Origin: Coregonus clupeaformis | Taxonomy: Eukaryota; Chordata; Actinopteri; Salmoniformes; Salmonidae | Reading direction: 5' to 3' | DNA: 64,000 nucleotides | Assembly (NCBI RefSeq): GCF_020615455.1 | Contig: NC_059203.1 | Location: 47,926,515-47,990,514 of the forward strand | In this document: positions 12,882 through 25,530 of the stretch, piece by piece | How positions within the stretch are numbered: position 1 is the stretch's first letter | Layout of the letters: each line of letters opens with the position of its first letter | Program-made: the position numbers and the translations under genes | Notes under the pieces: generated by a model | What the model was told of the DNA's origin: nothing | The model's database searches: none | Seen by the model: only the letters and a program-made list of their open reading frames with translations

Positions 12882-13096
12882 GTAAAGGGTCTGAATACTT
12901 ATGTACTTATTTACTTAAATACGTATTTTTTTAGGCCACAATTTCTAAAAACCCGTTTTTGCTTTGTCATTATGGGATATTATGTGTAGTTTGATGAGGA
13001 GGGAAAAAAAAACAATTTAATCCATTTTAGAATAAGGCTGTAACGTAACAAAATGTGGAAAAAGTCAAGGGGTCTGAAAACTTTCCGAATGCACTG

Positions 13097-13570
13097 TATA
13101 GAGCTAGAATGTGTTTACTGAGAGGAAGTCTTGTTCTGGGTGGCAGTTCTGTCTGTTTAGTGGCCCAGTACATTACATTCACAAAGTGACAAATGTCAAA
13201 CTTTTCCCATTAATGTTACATTTAGGATTCAATCTTGATTAGCTATCGACAGATGACAAGCCTTGCTTTTTCAAGAGCCAATCGTGAAAATAAATAGGAG
13301 TTATATCTAAACACATCCTCTGGCAGAGCTTTTTCATTTATCTTTGCCTCCAAATCCTAAGGGAGCTCACTAAGACTTTGCAAGGTGCATACTGACAGAA
13401 TATAGCACATAGCTAGTACCACAAATTATCTAGTGTAGGCCTACATATCTACTGTACAATATACAACATACTGTATATATGCATTGCATACCATAAGGAA
13501 AGGGAAGCAAAAATATACACAAATCTAAATCTACACACAAAATATATACGGTTGCATACTGTATTATAAG
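13097..13570. other. intronic DNA, nothing recognised
   Basis: AT-rich unique-looking sequence between two DNA elements. No coding or repeat structure was seen. Confidence 0.35.
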
Positions 13571-14488
13571 CAGTGTTGGGGGTAACTTGTTAAAAAGTGT
13601 TACGAATGTGTTACAAATTAAAGAGTTACAGTAATAATATTACTTTTTGCGGTAACAAGTAATATAACGGAGTACTGTTCAAATTTGAGTAAAAATATTA
13701 CAGTTACTGTAAGAAAGGTTGTTGTTACTTAGTTACTTTTGTTATCATTCTCTTCCTATTATAGATATTGATCCAAATAAATATTTGTGATGATGATTAT
13801 TACTCCCTCTGTTGGCGCCTAAATATCCCCCCACACCAGATTCTAATTGTTTTCGTCCTGAGTTTGAGGTCCTCTCGCCAAGTTCCTGTTTACGCATGCT
13901 TTAGTGAGGAAGATGAAAAATGCCAGAAGTGTCTTAAACATTGAGTTTCTTAGCGTGGAAGTACTCCCATTACTTTGATTTGGTAGGAGGACAAAATTAC
14001 AAGAATATAACTGTAAAATGTAAACTGTGCCCAGGTGAGAAACACCTCTCCACTGCTAGAAACACCACCTCCAATCTCTTGAAGAACTTGCAAAAGCAAC
14101 ACGCCAAGACAAAACTCGTAGCGAAAGCTCCCCGAGGCCTGACTACTGCTGCTGAAGACGACTGTAGGCATACCTCCTCCAAACAACCAAGGCTTGATTT
14201 TAATAGCTCAGGAAAACAGGCTGTAACCCAGGGAGAGCTGAACAAGCTTGTAGTAGAGGAAATGCTGCCCTTATCCACTGGTGTTTAGGCCTATATAACG
14301 TAACATTGACATTGTTGACATTGAGTGAGGACGCGCAACATTTTGGGGTGTAATGCAAAAGTAATATAACGAGTAGTGTAACTAATTACTTTTGCCAGGG
14401 ATAATAAGTAAAGTAATTTGTTACGGTTGAAAGAAGTAACGAGTAATAGGTAATATATTACTTTTTTTGAGTAACGACCCCAACACTG
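13571..14488 (+). mobile_element. hAT-derived non-autonomous element
   Basis: The ends CAGTGTTGGGGGTAAC and ACCCCAACACTG are inverted, and the subterminal zones are full of GTTAC/GTAAC words, typical of hAT families. The flanking 8-bp sequences ATTATAAG (13563-13570) and ATTAGAAG (14489-14496) match at 7 of 8 positions, the target size of hAT elements. The 918-bp body keeps only a BED zinc-finger segment and no catalytic region. Confidence 0.88.
13941..14288 (+). pseudogene. hAT transposase N-terminal BED-finger fragment
   Basis: An open stretch of about 115 codons, without an in-frame ATG start because a TAA lies just upstream. The sequence WKYSHYFDL, then CKLC, then LLKNLQKQH is a BED-type zinc finger, the DNA-binding head of hAT transposases and their domesticated ZBED relatives. 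The last part should hold two histidines. Here the first histidine position reads Asn (KNLQKQH), so metal binding is doubtful. After the finger comes a basic Ser-rich linker ending in a stop at 14286-14288. The RNase-H-like catalytic domain and dimerisation region are absent. It sits inside the 918-bp element with hAT ends, so it is a remnant rather than a host gene. Confidence 0.75.
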
Positions 14489-14496
14489 ATTAGAAG

Positions 14497-15059
14497 TGTA
14501 ATAAAAGACAGCCCTAAAACAAAGGTGACATGCATACATACACCAAAACACAAAATATCTATACAAACGTACTGTTATAAAAACTCCCATTCACACAAGG
14601 CTACACTCACAGGTTATGGTCCTTGTGTCGACTCCTTCTATCTTTGTCAGTTTTGACTGTAATAACCCTACAATTACATTTGGCCCACCACTTTTTCAAT
14701 GTATATCTCATAAACTGTCTCCTATTCCTCAACTCATCTATTCATTCTGTCAAAACCTTCCCATTCAGCAAAAAAATTTCATAATTGTTCTGTCACTTTT
14801 TTCCTGCCAATCTTCTCCAACTGCATTACAATGTTAAACTGCCCCACACAACAATGACCCCATTACACAAGAACAGTGACTTGATAAGATGTGCAACGCT
14901 AATGTTGCTGGTGACAGTGTAAAAGTGGATGGTGTGGAAGTGACAGTGAAGATAATTGGTTGAAATATTACAGCAAAGACAATGAAGGCGTTCATGATAA
15001 TGCTTATTCATTTGAATCAGCAAGGGTGAGAGTGTTACAGTTTGATGCTGGTCTAGCAA
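14497..15059. other. intronic DNA, nothing recognised
   Basis: No recognisable structure. Short open frames occur on both strands without domain matches. Confidence 0.35.
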
Positions 15060-15420
15060 AGAGGATCACTTGATTACTGATGCAGTTTCTTCAAACGTGA
15101 GGATATTGTGTTGAGGGCAGTTTGTTAGCATGGGTGAAGAGGTAGGACATGCTGGTTCATCGGTGAGGATGATTGGGTTAGAGGTGCTGGTTTATCAGTT
15201 ACAGAGGAAGTGGGTTAGGAATGCTGGAAGCATTAGTTATAATAAAGGTATTTGGGTTAGAGGGGTGGATTAAAATACATGTAATTGGATTAGAAATGCT
15301 ATTGCATTAGTTACAGTGAAGGTGATTGGCTTAGAGAAGCCAGGTTATCATGACGGAGAAGGTGATTTACTTATAGATGCTAGTTTATCAATAACGGAGA
15401 AGGTGATTGGCTTCAGAAGC
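15060..15420. repeat. degenerate tandem repeat, period about 50 bp
   Basis: Variants of a unit built from TTAGAGATGCTGGTTTATCA and GTTACAGTGAAGGTGATTGG recur about six to seven times with many substitutions and indels. The period is estimated by eye. Confidence 0.55.
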
Positions 15421-16936
15421 CCCTCATGCATCAGCAGCGCACTGTGGAGTCCCGTCCCTGTGTTTGTTTATCGCACAGCCTCTTTTTCCAAAGAGTCCAA
15501 TCATAATTAACCAAGGCAGCTTCTAATTAGGAGCTAAATAAATCCACACAGGAAAGACTGATTGGTTAATTTTCTTCAGCCACCCACCACCTGTTTTGCT
15601 CGATTCATTACCCAATTTATTAATTTTATCTCCCCATTCTCAAGGTTTAATTAAAGGTTGAAGAGGCCAGGAATGACATTTTGAAGACTCTTTCATTTAC
15701 ACTTTTACCCATCTAGGGCTCACCCATGATCACAAGCATCTCTCGCTCCTGACCCGGCTCATCCCTTTCATATTGTGTGTGTATGCGCGTGTGTGCATGT
15801 GTGTTGGTCAATCGCACAGTACAGATTGTGGATCATTTCTGAACCTAAAGCCAAATAATAGGGCTCCAAACTGAGCTTTGACAGTGTAATATGGTGCAGT
15901 GTATGATAAAGCAAAGAAAATCAAAACACAAAATGAGTCTGTGTTTCAAATGCAATGTGAAGCTAGAATAATAGTTTTTCCAGCTAGGTGGCCAACGTCT
16001 CTGCTTCTTGCCCTCCACCAAAACGCTACCTTAACATCATTTACAATTTATATGTATTTCACTACCGACCAAATAGCAGTATCAAATGAAAGTGAGATAA
16101 TGCAGAGACCATTGCAATTTCACCCAGAGTGAGCTTTGTCTGTTCTCTGCTGAAGCGTAAGTAATAATATTCTATTGGGGGGCCTGATCTTATCTCTTTC
16201 AGTTGGGTAGTTCTTGCAGAGGAATTTTCCCCCAACAATGGCTGATAAAAAATAAAACTCTAAAATCAATATCATATTATTCTACTGACAGCCAATGAAG
16301 TGTTGCTGGGACAGGCCAAGACATCATGCCTATAACCTTTCATGTTTCTGTGTGTGTCTGTGTGTGTATTAAAGTCATAGTAAAATAAATGTATAATGGG
16401 ACCCTGCCAATGAAAACAGTTAATTGTCAAAGTGCCAGGGCTAGAGTTGGGGTGAGGATAAGGCCAAGACTAGGAGGCTAGACCCCAAGATAGTCTTAAC
16501 ATGGGGTGTTATTAATCCCAGTACTAAGCAATCCCCTCCAGTGCCTCTACACATACTACTGTGGAATATTACCATCAATGAGAATGGCCGCTATGTGCTG
16601 TTTCTATGCCTGGACACAGACAATCAGAGATGGAGGACCCAGACAGAGTCCCCTTTTGGGCAGGAACTCAACTATGGACAGTGCCTATACCTACACAAGG
16701 GCACTGTGCGATTCGGGTGCCGCAAAGGCCATTCATTTAAAGTTGTGAGAGATATGGAGTCCAGAGCATCTGGCCCAACAAGCTAATTAGACATTGTAAT
16801 GATGGAGTGTTTATACTGGAGGGGTGAAGGGAGCTCATTACAACCCCTGTTAGTAGTAGGGAGAGAAAGGGGGGATCGGATGGGCAGACAAGGGGAGAGG
16901 AGGGATGGAGCAGACAGGGCAGAGGAGGTGAAGGTA
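15421..16936. other. intronic DNA, nothing recognised
   Basis: Includes short GT stretches near 15774-15805 and 16349-16370. An 81-codon open frame at 16541-16786 matches nothing I recognise. The last 80 bp are purine-rich and lead into the minisatellite. Confidence 0.35.
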
Positions 16937-19900
16937 GAGGGTGGGTACAGCAGTAGAGCACAGGTACAGCAGTAGAGCACGGGTACAGCAGTAGAGCACG
17001 GGTACAACAGTAGAGCACAGGTACAGCAGTAGAGCGCAGGTACAGCAGTAGAGCACAGGTACAGCAGTAGAGCATGGTAACAGGAGTAGAGCACGGGTAC
17101 AGGAGTAGAGCAAGGGTACAGGAGTAGAGCACGGGTACAGGAGTAGAGCACGGGTACAGGAGTAGAGCACGGGTACAGGAGTAGAGCACTGGTACAGGAG
17201 TAGAGGGTGGGTACAGGAGTAGAGCACGGGTACAGGAGTAGAGCACTGGTACAGGAGTAGAGGGTGGGTACAGGAGTAGAGCACGGGTACAGGAGTAGAG
17301 CACGGGTACAGGAATAGAGCACGGGTACAGGAGTAGAGCACGGGTACAGCAGTAGAGCGCGGGTACAGGAGTAGAGCATGGGTACAGGAGTAGAGCACGG
17401 GTACAGCAGTAGAGCGCGGGTACAGGAGTAGAGCACAGGTACAGCAGTAGAGCGCGGGTACAGCAGTAGAGCACAGGTACAGCAGTAGAGCACGGGAACA
17501 GGAGTAGAGCACGGGTACAGGAGTAGAGCACGGGTACAGGAGTAGAGCACGGGTACAGGAGTAGAGCACGGGTACAGGAGTAGAGCACTGGTACAGGAGT
17601 AGAGGGTGGGTACAGGAGTAGAGCATGGGTACAGGAGTAGAGCACTGGTACAGGAGTAGAGCACGGGTACAGGAGTAGAGCACGGGTACAGGAGTAGAGC
17701 ACGGGTACAGCAGTAGAGCACGGGTACAGGAGTAGAGCATGGGTACAGGAGTAGAGCACAGGTACAGCAGTAGAGCGCGGGTACAGGAGTAGAGCACGGG
17801 TACAGGAGTAGAGCACGGGTACAGGAGTAGAGCGCGGGTACAGGAGTAGAGCACGGGTACAGGAGTAGAGCACAGGTACAGGAGTAGAGCACAGGTACAG
17901 GAGTAGAGCACGGGTACAGGAGTAGAGCACGGGTACAGGAGTAGAGCACAGGTACAGGAGTAGAGCACTGGTACAGGAGTAGAGCATGGGTACAGGAGTA
18001 GAGCACAGGTACAGGAGTAGAGCACGGGTACAGGAGTAGAGCACGGGTACAGGAGTAGAGCACGGGTACAGGAGTAGAGGGCGGGTACAGGAGTAGAGCA
18101 CAGGTACAGGAGTAGAGCACGGGTACAGGAGTAGAGCACTGGAACAGGAGTAGAGCACAGGTACAGGAGTAGAGGGCGGGTACAGGAGTAGAGCACTGGA
18201 ACAGGAGTAGAGCACAGGTACAGGAGTAGAGGGCGGGTACAGGAGTAGAGCACTGGAACAGGAGTAGAGCACAGGTACAGGAGTAGAGGGCGGGTACAGG
18301 AGTAGAGCATGGGTACAGGAGTAGAGCACAGGTACAGGAGTAGAGCACGGGTACAGGAGTAGAGCACTGGAACAGGAGTAGAGCACGGGTACAGGAGTAG
18401 AGGGCGGGTACAGGAGTAGAGCATGGGTACAGGAGTAGAGCACAGGTACAGGAGTAGAGCACGGGTACAGGAGTAGAGCACGGGTACAGGAGTAGAGCAC
18501 GGGTACAGCAGTAGAGCACGGGTACAGGAGTAGAGCATGGGTACAGGAGTAGAGCACAGGTACAGCAGTAGAGCGCGGGTACAGGAGTAGAGCACGGGTA
18601 CAGGAGTAGAGCACTGGTACAGGAGTAGAGGGTGGGTACAGGAGTAGAGCACGGGTACAGGAGTAGAGCACGGGTACAAGAGTAGAGCACGGGTACAGGA
18701 ATAGAGCACGGGTACAGCAGTAGAGCACGGGTACAGAAGTAGAGCATGGGTACAGGAGTAGAGCACAGGTACAGCAGTAGAGCGCGGGTACAGGAGTAGA
18801 GCACGGGTACAGGAGTAGAGCACAGGTACAGGAGTAGAGCACGGGTACAGGAGTAGAGCACGGGTACAGGAGTAGAGTGCGGGTACAGGAGTAGAGCACG
18901 GGTACAGGAGTAGAGCACGGGTACAGGAGTAGAGCACAGGTACAGCAGTAGAGCACGGGTACAGCAGTAGAGGGCGGGTACAGGAGTAGAGCACAGGTAC
19001 AGGAGTAGAGCACGGGTACAGGAGTAGAGCACTGGAACAGGAGTAGAGCACAGGTACAGGAGTAGAGGGCGGGTACAGGAGTAGAGCACTGGAACAGGAG
19101 TAGAGCACAGGTACAGGAGTAGAGGGCGGGTACAGGAGTAGAGCACTGGAACAGGAGTAGAGCACAGGTACAGGAGTAGAGGGCGGGTACAGGAGTAGAG
19201 CATGGGTACAGGAGTAGAGCACAGGTACAGGAGTAGAGCACGGGTACAGGAGTAGAGCACTGGAACAGGAGTAGAGCACGGGTACAGGAGTAGAGGGCGG
19301 GTACAGGAGTAGAGCATGGGTACAGGAGTAGAGCACAGGTACAAGAGTAGAGCACTGGAACAGGAGTAGAACACAGGTACAGGAGTAGAGGGCGGGTACA
19401 GGAGTAGAGCACTGGAACAGGAGTAGAGCACAGGTACAGGAGTAGAGGGCGGGTACAGGAGTAGAGCATGGGTACAGGAGTAGAGCACAGGTATAGGAGT
19501 AGAGCACTGGAACAGGAGTAGAGGGTGGGTACAGGAGTAGAGCACAGGTACAGGAGTAGAGCACTGGAACAGGAGTAGAACACAGGTACAGGAGTAGAGG
19601 GCGGGTACAGGAGTAGAGCACTGGAACAGGAGTAGAGCACAGGTACAGGAGTAGAGGGCGGGTACAGGAGTAGAGCACTGGAACAGGAGTAGAGCACAGG
19701 TACAGGAGTAGAGGGCGGGTACAGGAGTAGAGCACAGGTACAGGAGTAGAGCACGGGTACAGGAGTAGAGCACGGGTACAGGAGTAGAGCACGGGTACAG
19801 GAGTAGAGCACAGGTACAGGAGTAGAGCACTGGTACAGGAGTAGAGGGTGGGTACAGGAGTAGAGCACAGGTACAGGAGTAGAGCACTGGTACAGGAGTA

Positions 19901-20013
19901 GAGGGTGGGTACAGGAGTAGAGCACGGAACAGGAGTAGAGCACAGGTACAGGAGTAGAGCACTGGTACAGGAGTAGAGGGTGGGTACAGGAGTAGAGCAC
20001 GGAACAGGAGTAG
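16937..20013. repeat. 19-bp minisatellite array, about 160 copies
   Basis: A tandem array with consensus GGGTACAGGAGTAGAGCAC. Variants sit mainly in the last four to five bases and next-unit start (GCACGGG, GCACAGG, GCACTGG, GCATGGG, GCGCGGG, GGGCGGG, GGGTGGG), plus GGAACAGG for GGTACAGG and CAGCAG for CAGGAG. The length of about 3,077 bp divided by 19 gives about 162 units. On the minus strand the unit has no stop in any frame, and 19 is not a multiple of 3. All three minus frames therefore stay open for about 980-1157 codons and encode the same 19-residue motif (LLLYPCSTPVPVLYSCTRA and variants). There is no sign that this is translated. It lies within the intron of the cacna2d2-like gene. 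Confidence 0.97.
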
Positions 20014-20638
20014 GGGTCAGTTGGAGGGAGTAGACACTGTGGATCAGTGATAGGAGAGTGGGTGGTGATACTGTAGAGGGAGGAGATAGAGGTGGAGGAA
20101 TAGCAGGGGAAAAGGGGAGGGGTGGGTGAGAGCAGGGAAAAGAGGGAGGAAGCAGTGGGTGAGGGCAAGGGATAGAGGGGTGGTTGAGAAGAAAGTAAAC
20201 ACTCCTCCAAAAGGTCCCTCCCTTACCTCTTCATAACCTCAACTCAACCACCATGGAAAGTTAGAAGAGGTCTCTGGACATAATGGAGGTGTCTTTTTTC
20301 AAGGAACCAAAGGGGACAGTAGTATCTCTTTTGAACTACCCATGCTGGCGTGGGGGGGATTGACCTCAGGATGACCTCTAGCAGTGTGCTGGGGTAGGCT
20401 GGAGGTGGCGAGGGTCATGGGGTGTGTCAGGGGCTCGGCCTCAGCAGCAACCATGTTAATGATGACCGATGTCCTCCAATTAGACGTGCTCACAGGCCCT
20501 AAAGCGCTGTGTCATTAATCACAGGAGGGTCGCCTTGCACACCGAGAAAATCATGCCGTGATTTATAGCATAGCTAGCTCCTCTGTCTGTCTGTCCCCAC
20601 ATTTCTCTCTGTCTCCATCTCTCTCTACTCTCTCTACT
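20014..20638. other. intronic DNA, purine-rich then unique
   Basis: 20040-20180 is strongly purine-rich on the plus strand (GGAGG/GGGTG words), possibly decayed repeat. Nothing was recognised after that. Confidence 0.35.
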
Positions 20639-20643
20639 CTCTC

Positions 20644-20689
<46 letters not shown>
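20639..20689. repeat. (CT)n microsatellite
   Basis: CT run with one TAT interruption, preceded by CTCTCTACT-type degenerate units from about 20605. Confidence 0.95.
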
Positions 20690-20692
<3 letters not shown>

Positions 20693-21228
20693 CATCTCTC
20701 CCTCCTTATTCATTCCTTCCCTTTGTGCTTTGGCGATCTAGGGAATTCTTGCATTTGGTTCTGATAGCTAATCAGTCAGGTGGCTTGGTACAGTAGTACT
20801 AACATGAAATCTTTCTTTCTATGATAGTTACTGTATAGCTACTTATGTATGGTACTGTAACCTATATTGACTTGTGGTTGGGTGTTCCTTGGCCCTGCAT
20901 TGTGGCATTGGTCGAGGTAAAACACATTGAGAGTGCTGTTGAGGTCCATAGTTGTGCATACTCCAATATTAGATTTGACAGAATCTCTTGGGAGGAAAGT
21001 AGGAGCTGCAGTCGCTGTCACACGCATAGTAGACATTTGGGGTTAAAATACTCAGTACAGTAAGGGTTAGGTACTTCAGTTTTACTTAGTTAGGTAAATT
21101 CACCAGGGTTTGACAATTGGGGTTAGGTACGTATACCAGGGTTCGAAAGTTGAGGTTAGGTACTAGGTACTCGACAGTTGGGCTGAGGGTACTTCAAGGT
21201 TTGACAGGTGGGGTTAGGCATAGTTGGG

Positions 21229-22161
21229 GACAGGTAGGTAGGTACTTCAGGGTTTGGGATTAGGTAGGTAGGTACTCCAGGGATTGGGATTAGGTAGGTA
21301 GGTACTCCAGGGTTTGGGATTAGGTAGGTAGGTACTCCAGGGATTGGGATTAGGTAGGTAGGTACTCCAGGGTTTGGGATTAGGTAGGTAGGTACTCCAG
21401 GGTTTGGGATTAGGTAGGTAGGTATTCCAGGGTTTGGGGTTAGGTAGGTAGGTACTTCAGGGTTTGGGATTAGGTAGGTAGGTACTCCAGGGTTTGGGAT
21501 TAGGTAGGTAGGTACTTCAGGGTTTGGGATTAGGTAGGTAGGTATTCCAGGGTTTGGGGTTAGGTAGGTAGGTACTTCAGGGTTTGGGATTAGGTAGGTA
21601 GGTATTCCAGGGTTTGGGGTTAGGTAGGTAGGTACTTCAGGGTTTGGGATTAGGTAGGTAGGTACTCCAGGGTTTGGGATTAGGTAGGTAGGTACTTCAG
21701 GGTTTAGGATTAGGTAGGTAGGTACTTCAGGGTTTGGGGTTAGGTAGGTAGCAACTTCAGGGTTTGGGGTTAGGTAGGTAGGTACTTCAGGGTTTGGGGT
21801 TAGGTAGGTAGGTACTTCAGGGTTTAGGATTAGGTAGGTAGGTACTTCAGGGTTTGGGGTTAGGTAGGTAGGTACTTCAGGGTTTAGGATTAGGTAGGTA
21901 GGTACTTCAGGGTTTGGGGTTAGGTAGGTAGGTACTTCAGGGTTTAGGATTAGGTAGGTAGGTACTTCAGGGTTTGGGGTTAGGTAGGTAGGTACTTCAG
22001 GGTTTAGGATTAGGTAGGTAGGTACTTCAGGGTTTGGGGTTAGGTAGGTAGGTACTTCAGGGTTTGGGGTTAGGTAGGTAGGTATTTCAGGGGTTAGATA
22101 GGTAGGTATTTCAGGGTTTAGGATTAGGTAGGTAGGTACTTCAGGGTTTGGGGTTAGGTAG
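21229..22161. repeat. 30-bp minisatellite array, about 31 copies
   Basis: Unit GGTAGGTAGGTACTTCAGGG plus TTTGGGATTA, 30 bp, in near-perfect register over about 930 bp. Diverged units extend left to about 21065. Two variable sites (TTTGGGAT, TTTGGGGT or TTTAGGAT, and CTCCAG, CTTCAG or TTCCAG) make blocks. Between about 21780 and 22080 the GGGGT and AGGAT types alternate, giving a 60-bp higher-order unit. The right edge is about 230 bp from the donor of the exon at 22391-22435. Confidence 0.96.
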
Positions 22162-22390
22162 GCATACTCCAGGGTTTGACTGAATCTCTTGGGAGGACAT
22201 TTAGTCTGAGCTTGGTCACATGCATGGTGCTGGCCCCAGCCCTGTCACACACACTCACAGCCACAGGAGTGTCACCAGTGTACTAACACACACAGACAGC
22301 CCAGGGGCCTGTGACCAGGGGGACAACAAAACGTACAGGGGAGCAGGACAGGCGGGACTGGGAGGACACACACCACTGTACTGTACTCAC

Positions 22391-22435
22391 ATAGTCTGAT
22401 TCCGCTTTCGAATCATAGTACTCCATGTCGCTCTC
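22391..22435 (-). CDS. cacna2d2: calcium channel alpha-2/delta subunit micro-exon (cacna2d2-like), partial gene
   Basis: A 45-bp exon on the minus strand encoding ESDMEYYDSKAESDY. It follows an acceptor with a pyrimidine-rich tract ending in CAG (22438-22436) and stops at the donor GTGAGT (22390-22385). It contains exactly 15 codons and begins and ends between codons, so it joins in phase to the exon at 5224-5365 (TEDEDGEEN...). From memory, human CACNA2D2 has EEDIVYYDAKADAE at this place, just before its acidic linker and the DPNFKNKVNYSY segment, which supports the call. It was identified from conserved YYD-K-A residues, splice sites and phase. The exon is too short to be proven by sequence alone, but order, strand and phase all agree with the neighbouring exon. 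The preceding exon was not found to the right. Confidence 0.82.
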
Positions 22436-23258
22436 CTGCGCGGAAAAGAAAGGTGAAAAGACAGGTGATGAGAGAAGATATAGCAGTGACTATATCCGCT
22501 AGGCTCTTCTGCTGGTGTAGCTGTATGGAGATGTCAAGGTTATATTCAGACACACTAGGCAGCATGAGAATATAATCAGCATCACAGAACACTGGGGAGG
22601 TAGTGTGATGAAAGATGGGGCTGTGGAATGGAACAGTGTGTTGTAGATTCTGAGACATGCTGTGTTCTAATGCAGTAGGGGATGCTATCTAGTAGTGTGA
22701 TGTAATAGGAAATACAGTGCTGTATGTATGGCATGCTTTACTATGGTGCAGTGGTTGGTAGCTGGATTTAGGATAAGTACAGAGTGCTATATTGGGATAT
22801 GAGTGGAATGAGCTAGGATAGTTCCCTAGCGCATTCATCCACTGCTTATTGTCTGTTGAGTTCATGGTAAATAGCAGCTCTCTCATCTCAGAGGAGAAAG
22901 ACAAGAGAGAGAGAACAGGACAGAAGCCAAGTTCATGGCAGCATACTCCCTGTACGCACCCTCAGCCCCCCCTAGCCTAGCGCTTGACCCTCCTCGCCCC
23001 TCCACCCTTATCTCCTGTGGAGGGAGGTACATGGGCGGGCATGCCAGGGCTGTGTGCAGCGCGGTGCGGCTTCCGTCTGTGGGGCCCGCCTCATTACCAT
23101 TCGGAGGGAGCCTGGGTGAGGACGCGCTCTCAAGGGCACGGGAGGGACTGGCTCTCCCCCTGTGGAGGAGCTCTGGTCATGCTCTGACAGTAGAGGAGAG
23201 GAGAGGCTGAGAGAGCCCTCCACACACACACACATGCCCACAACCGCCCACTGCTCTC
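22436..23258 (-). other. upstream intron or 5' region of cacna2d2-like gene
   Basis: No exon was recognised. 22930-23200 is GC-richer than its surroundings and has overlapping open frames on both strands without a recognisable domain. Confidence 0.35.
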
Positions 23259-25504
<2,246 letters not shown>

Positions 25505-25530
25505 TACAGTTGAAGTCGGAAGTTTACATA

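Larger units (their letters stand above)
6710..13096 (+). mobile_element. Tc1-like element interrupted by a gypsy retrotransposon
   Basis: The inverted ends CAGTGCATTCGGAAAG (6710) and CTTTCCGAATGCACTG (ending 13096) match exactly, with TA on both sides (6708-6709, 13097-13098). Removing the retrotransposon and one 5-bp target copy leaves about 1.4 kb, a normal Tc1 length. The left part is 6710-6957 and the right part 11942-13096. A second copy of this family lies at 50266-51560 in the opposite orientation. The transposase in this copy is broken. Confidence 0.95.

Noticed and set aside
16541..16786. 81-codon plus-strand frame as a small gene
   Set aside because: No recognised family, a second frame overlaps it, and it is inside an intron in antisense. 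There is no evidence beyond openness.
16737..20210. Three overlapping open frames of 980-1157 codons on the minus strand, as a possible large repeat protein
   Set aside because: They are the same 19-residue motif in all three frames, caused by a stop-free 19-bp unit. There is no start context, no splice framing and no non-repeat domain.
21229..22161. CRISPR-like array of regular 30-bp repeats
   Set aside because: The units are directly tandem with no unique spacers, and the genome is clearly vertebrate.
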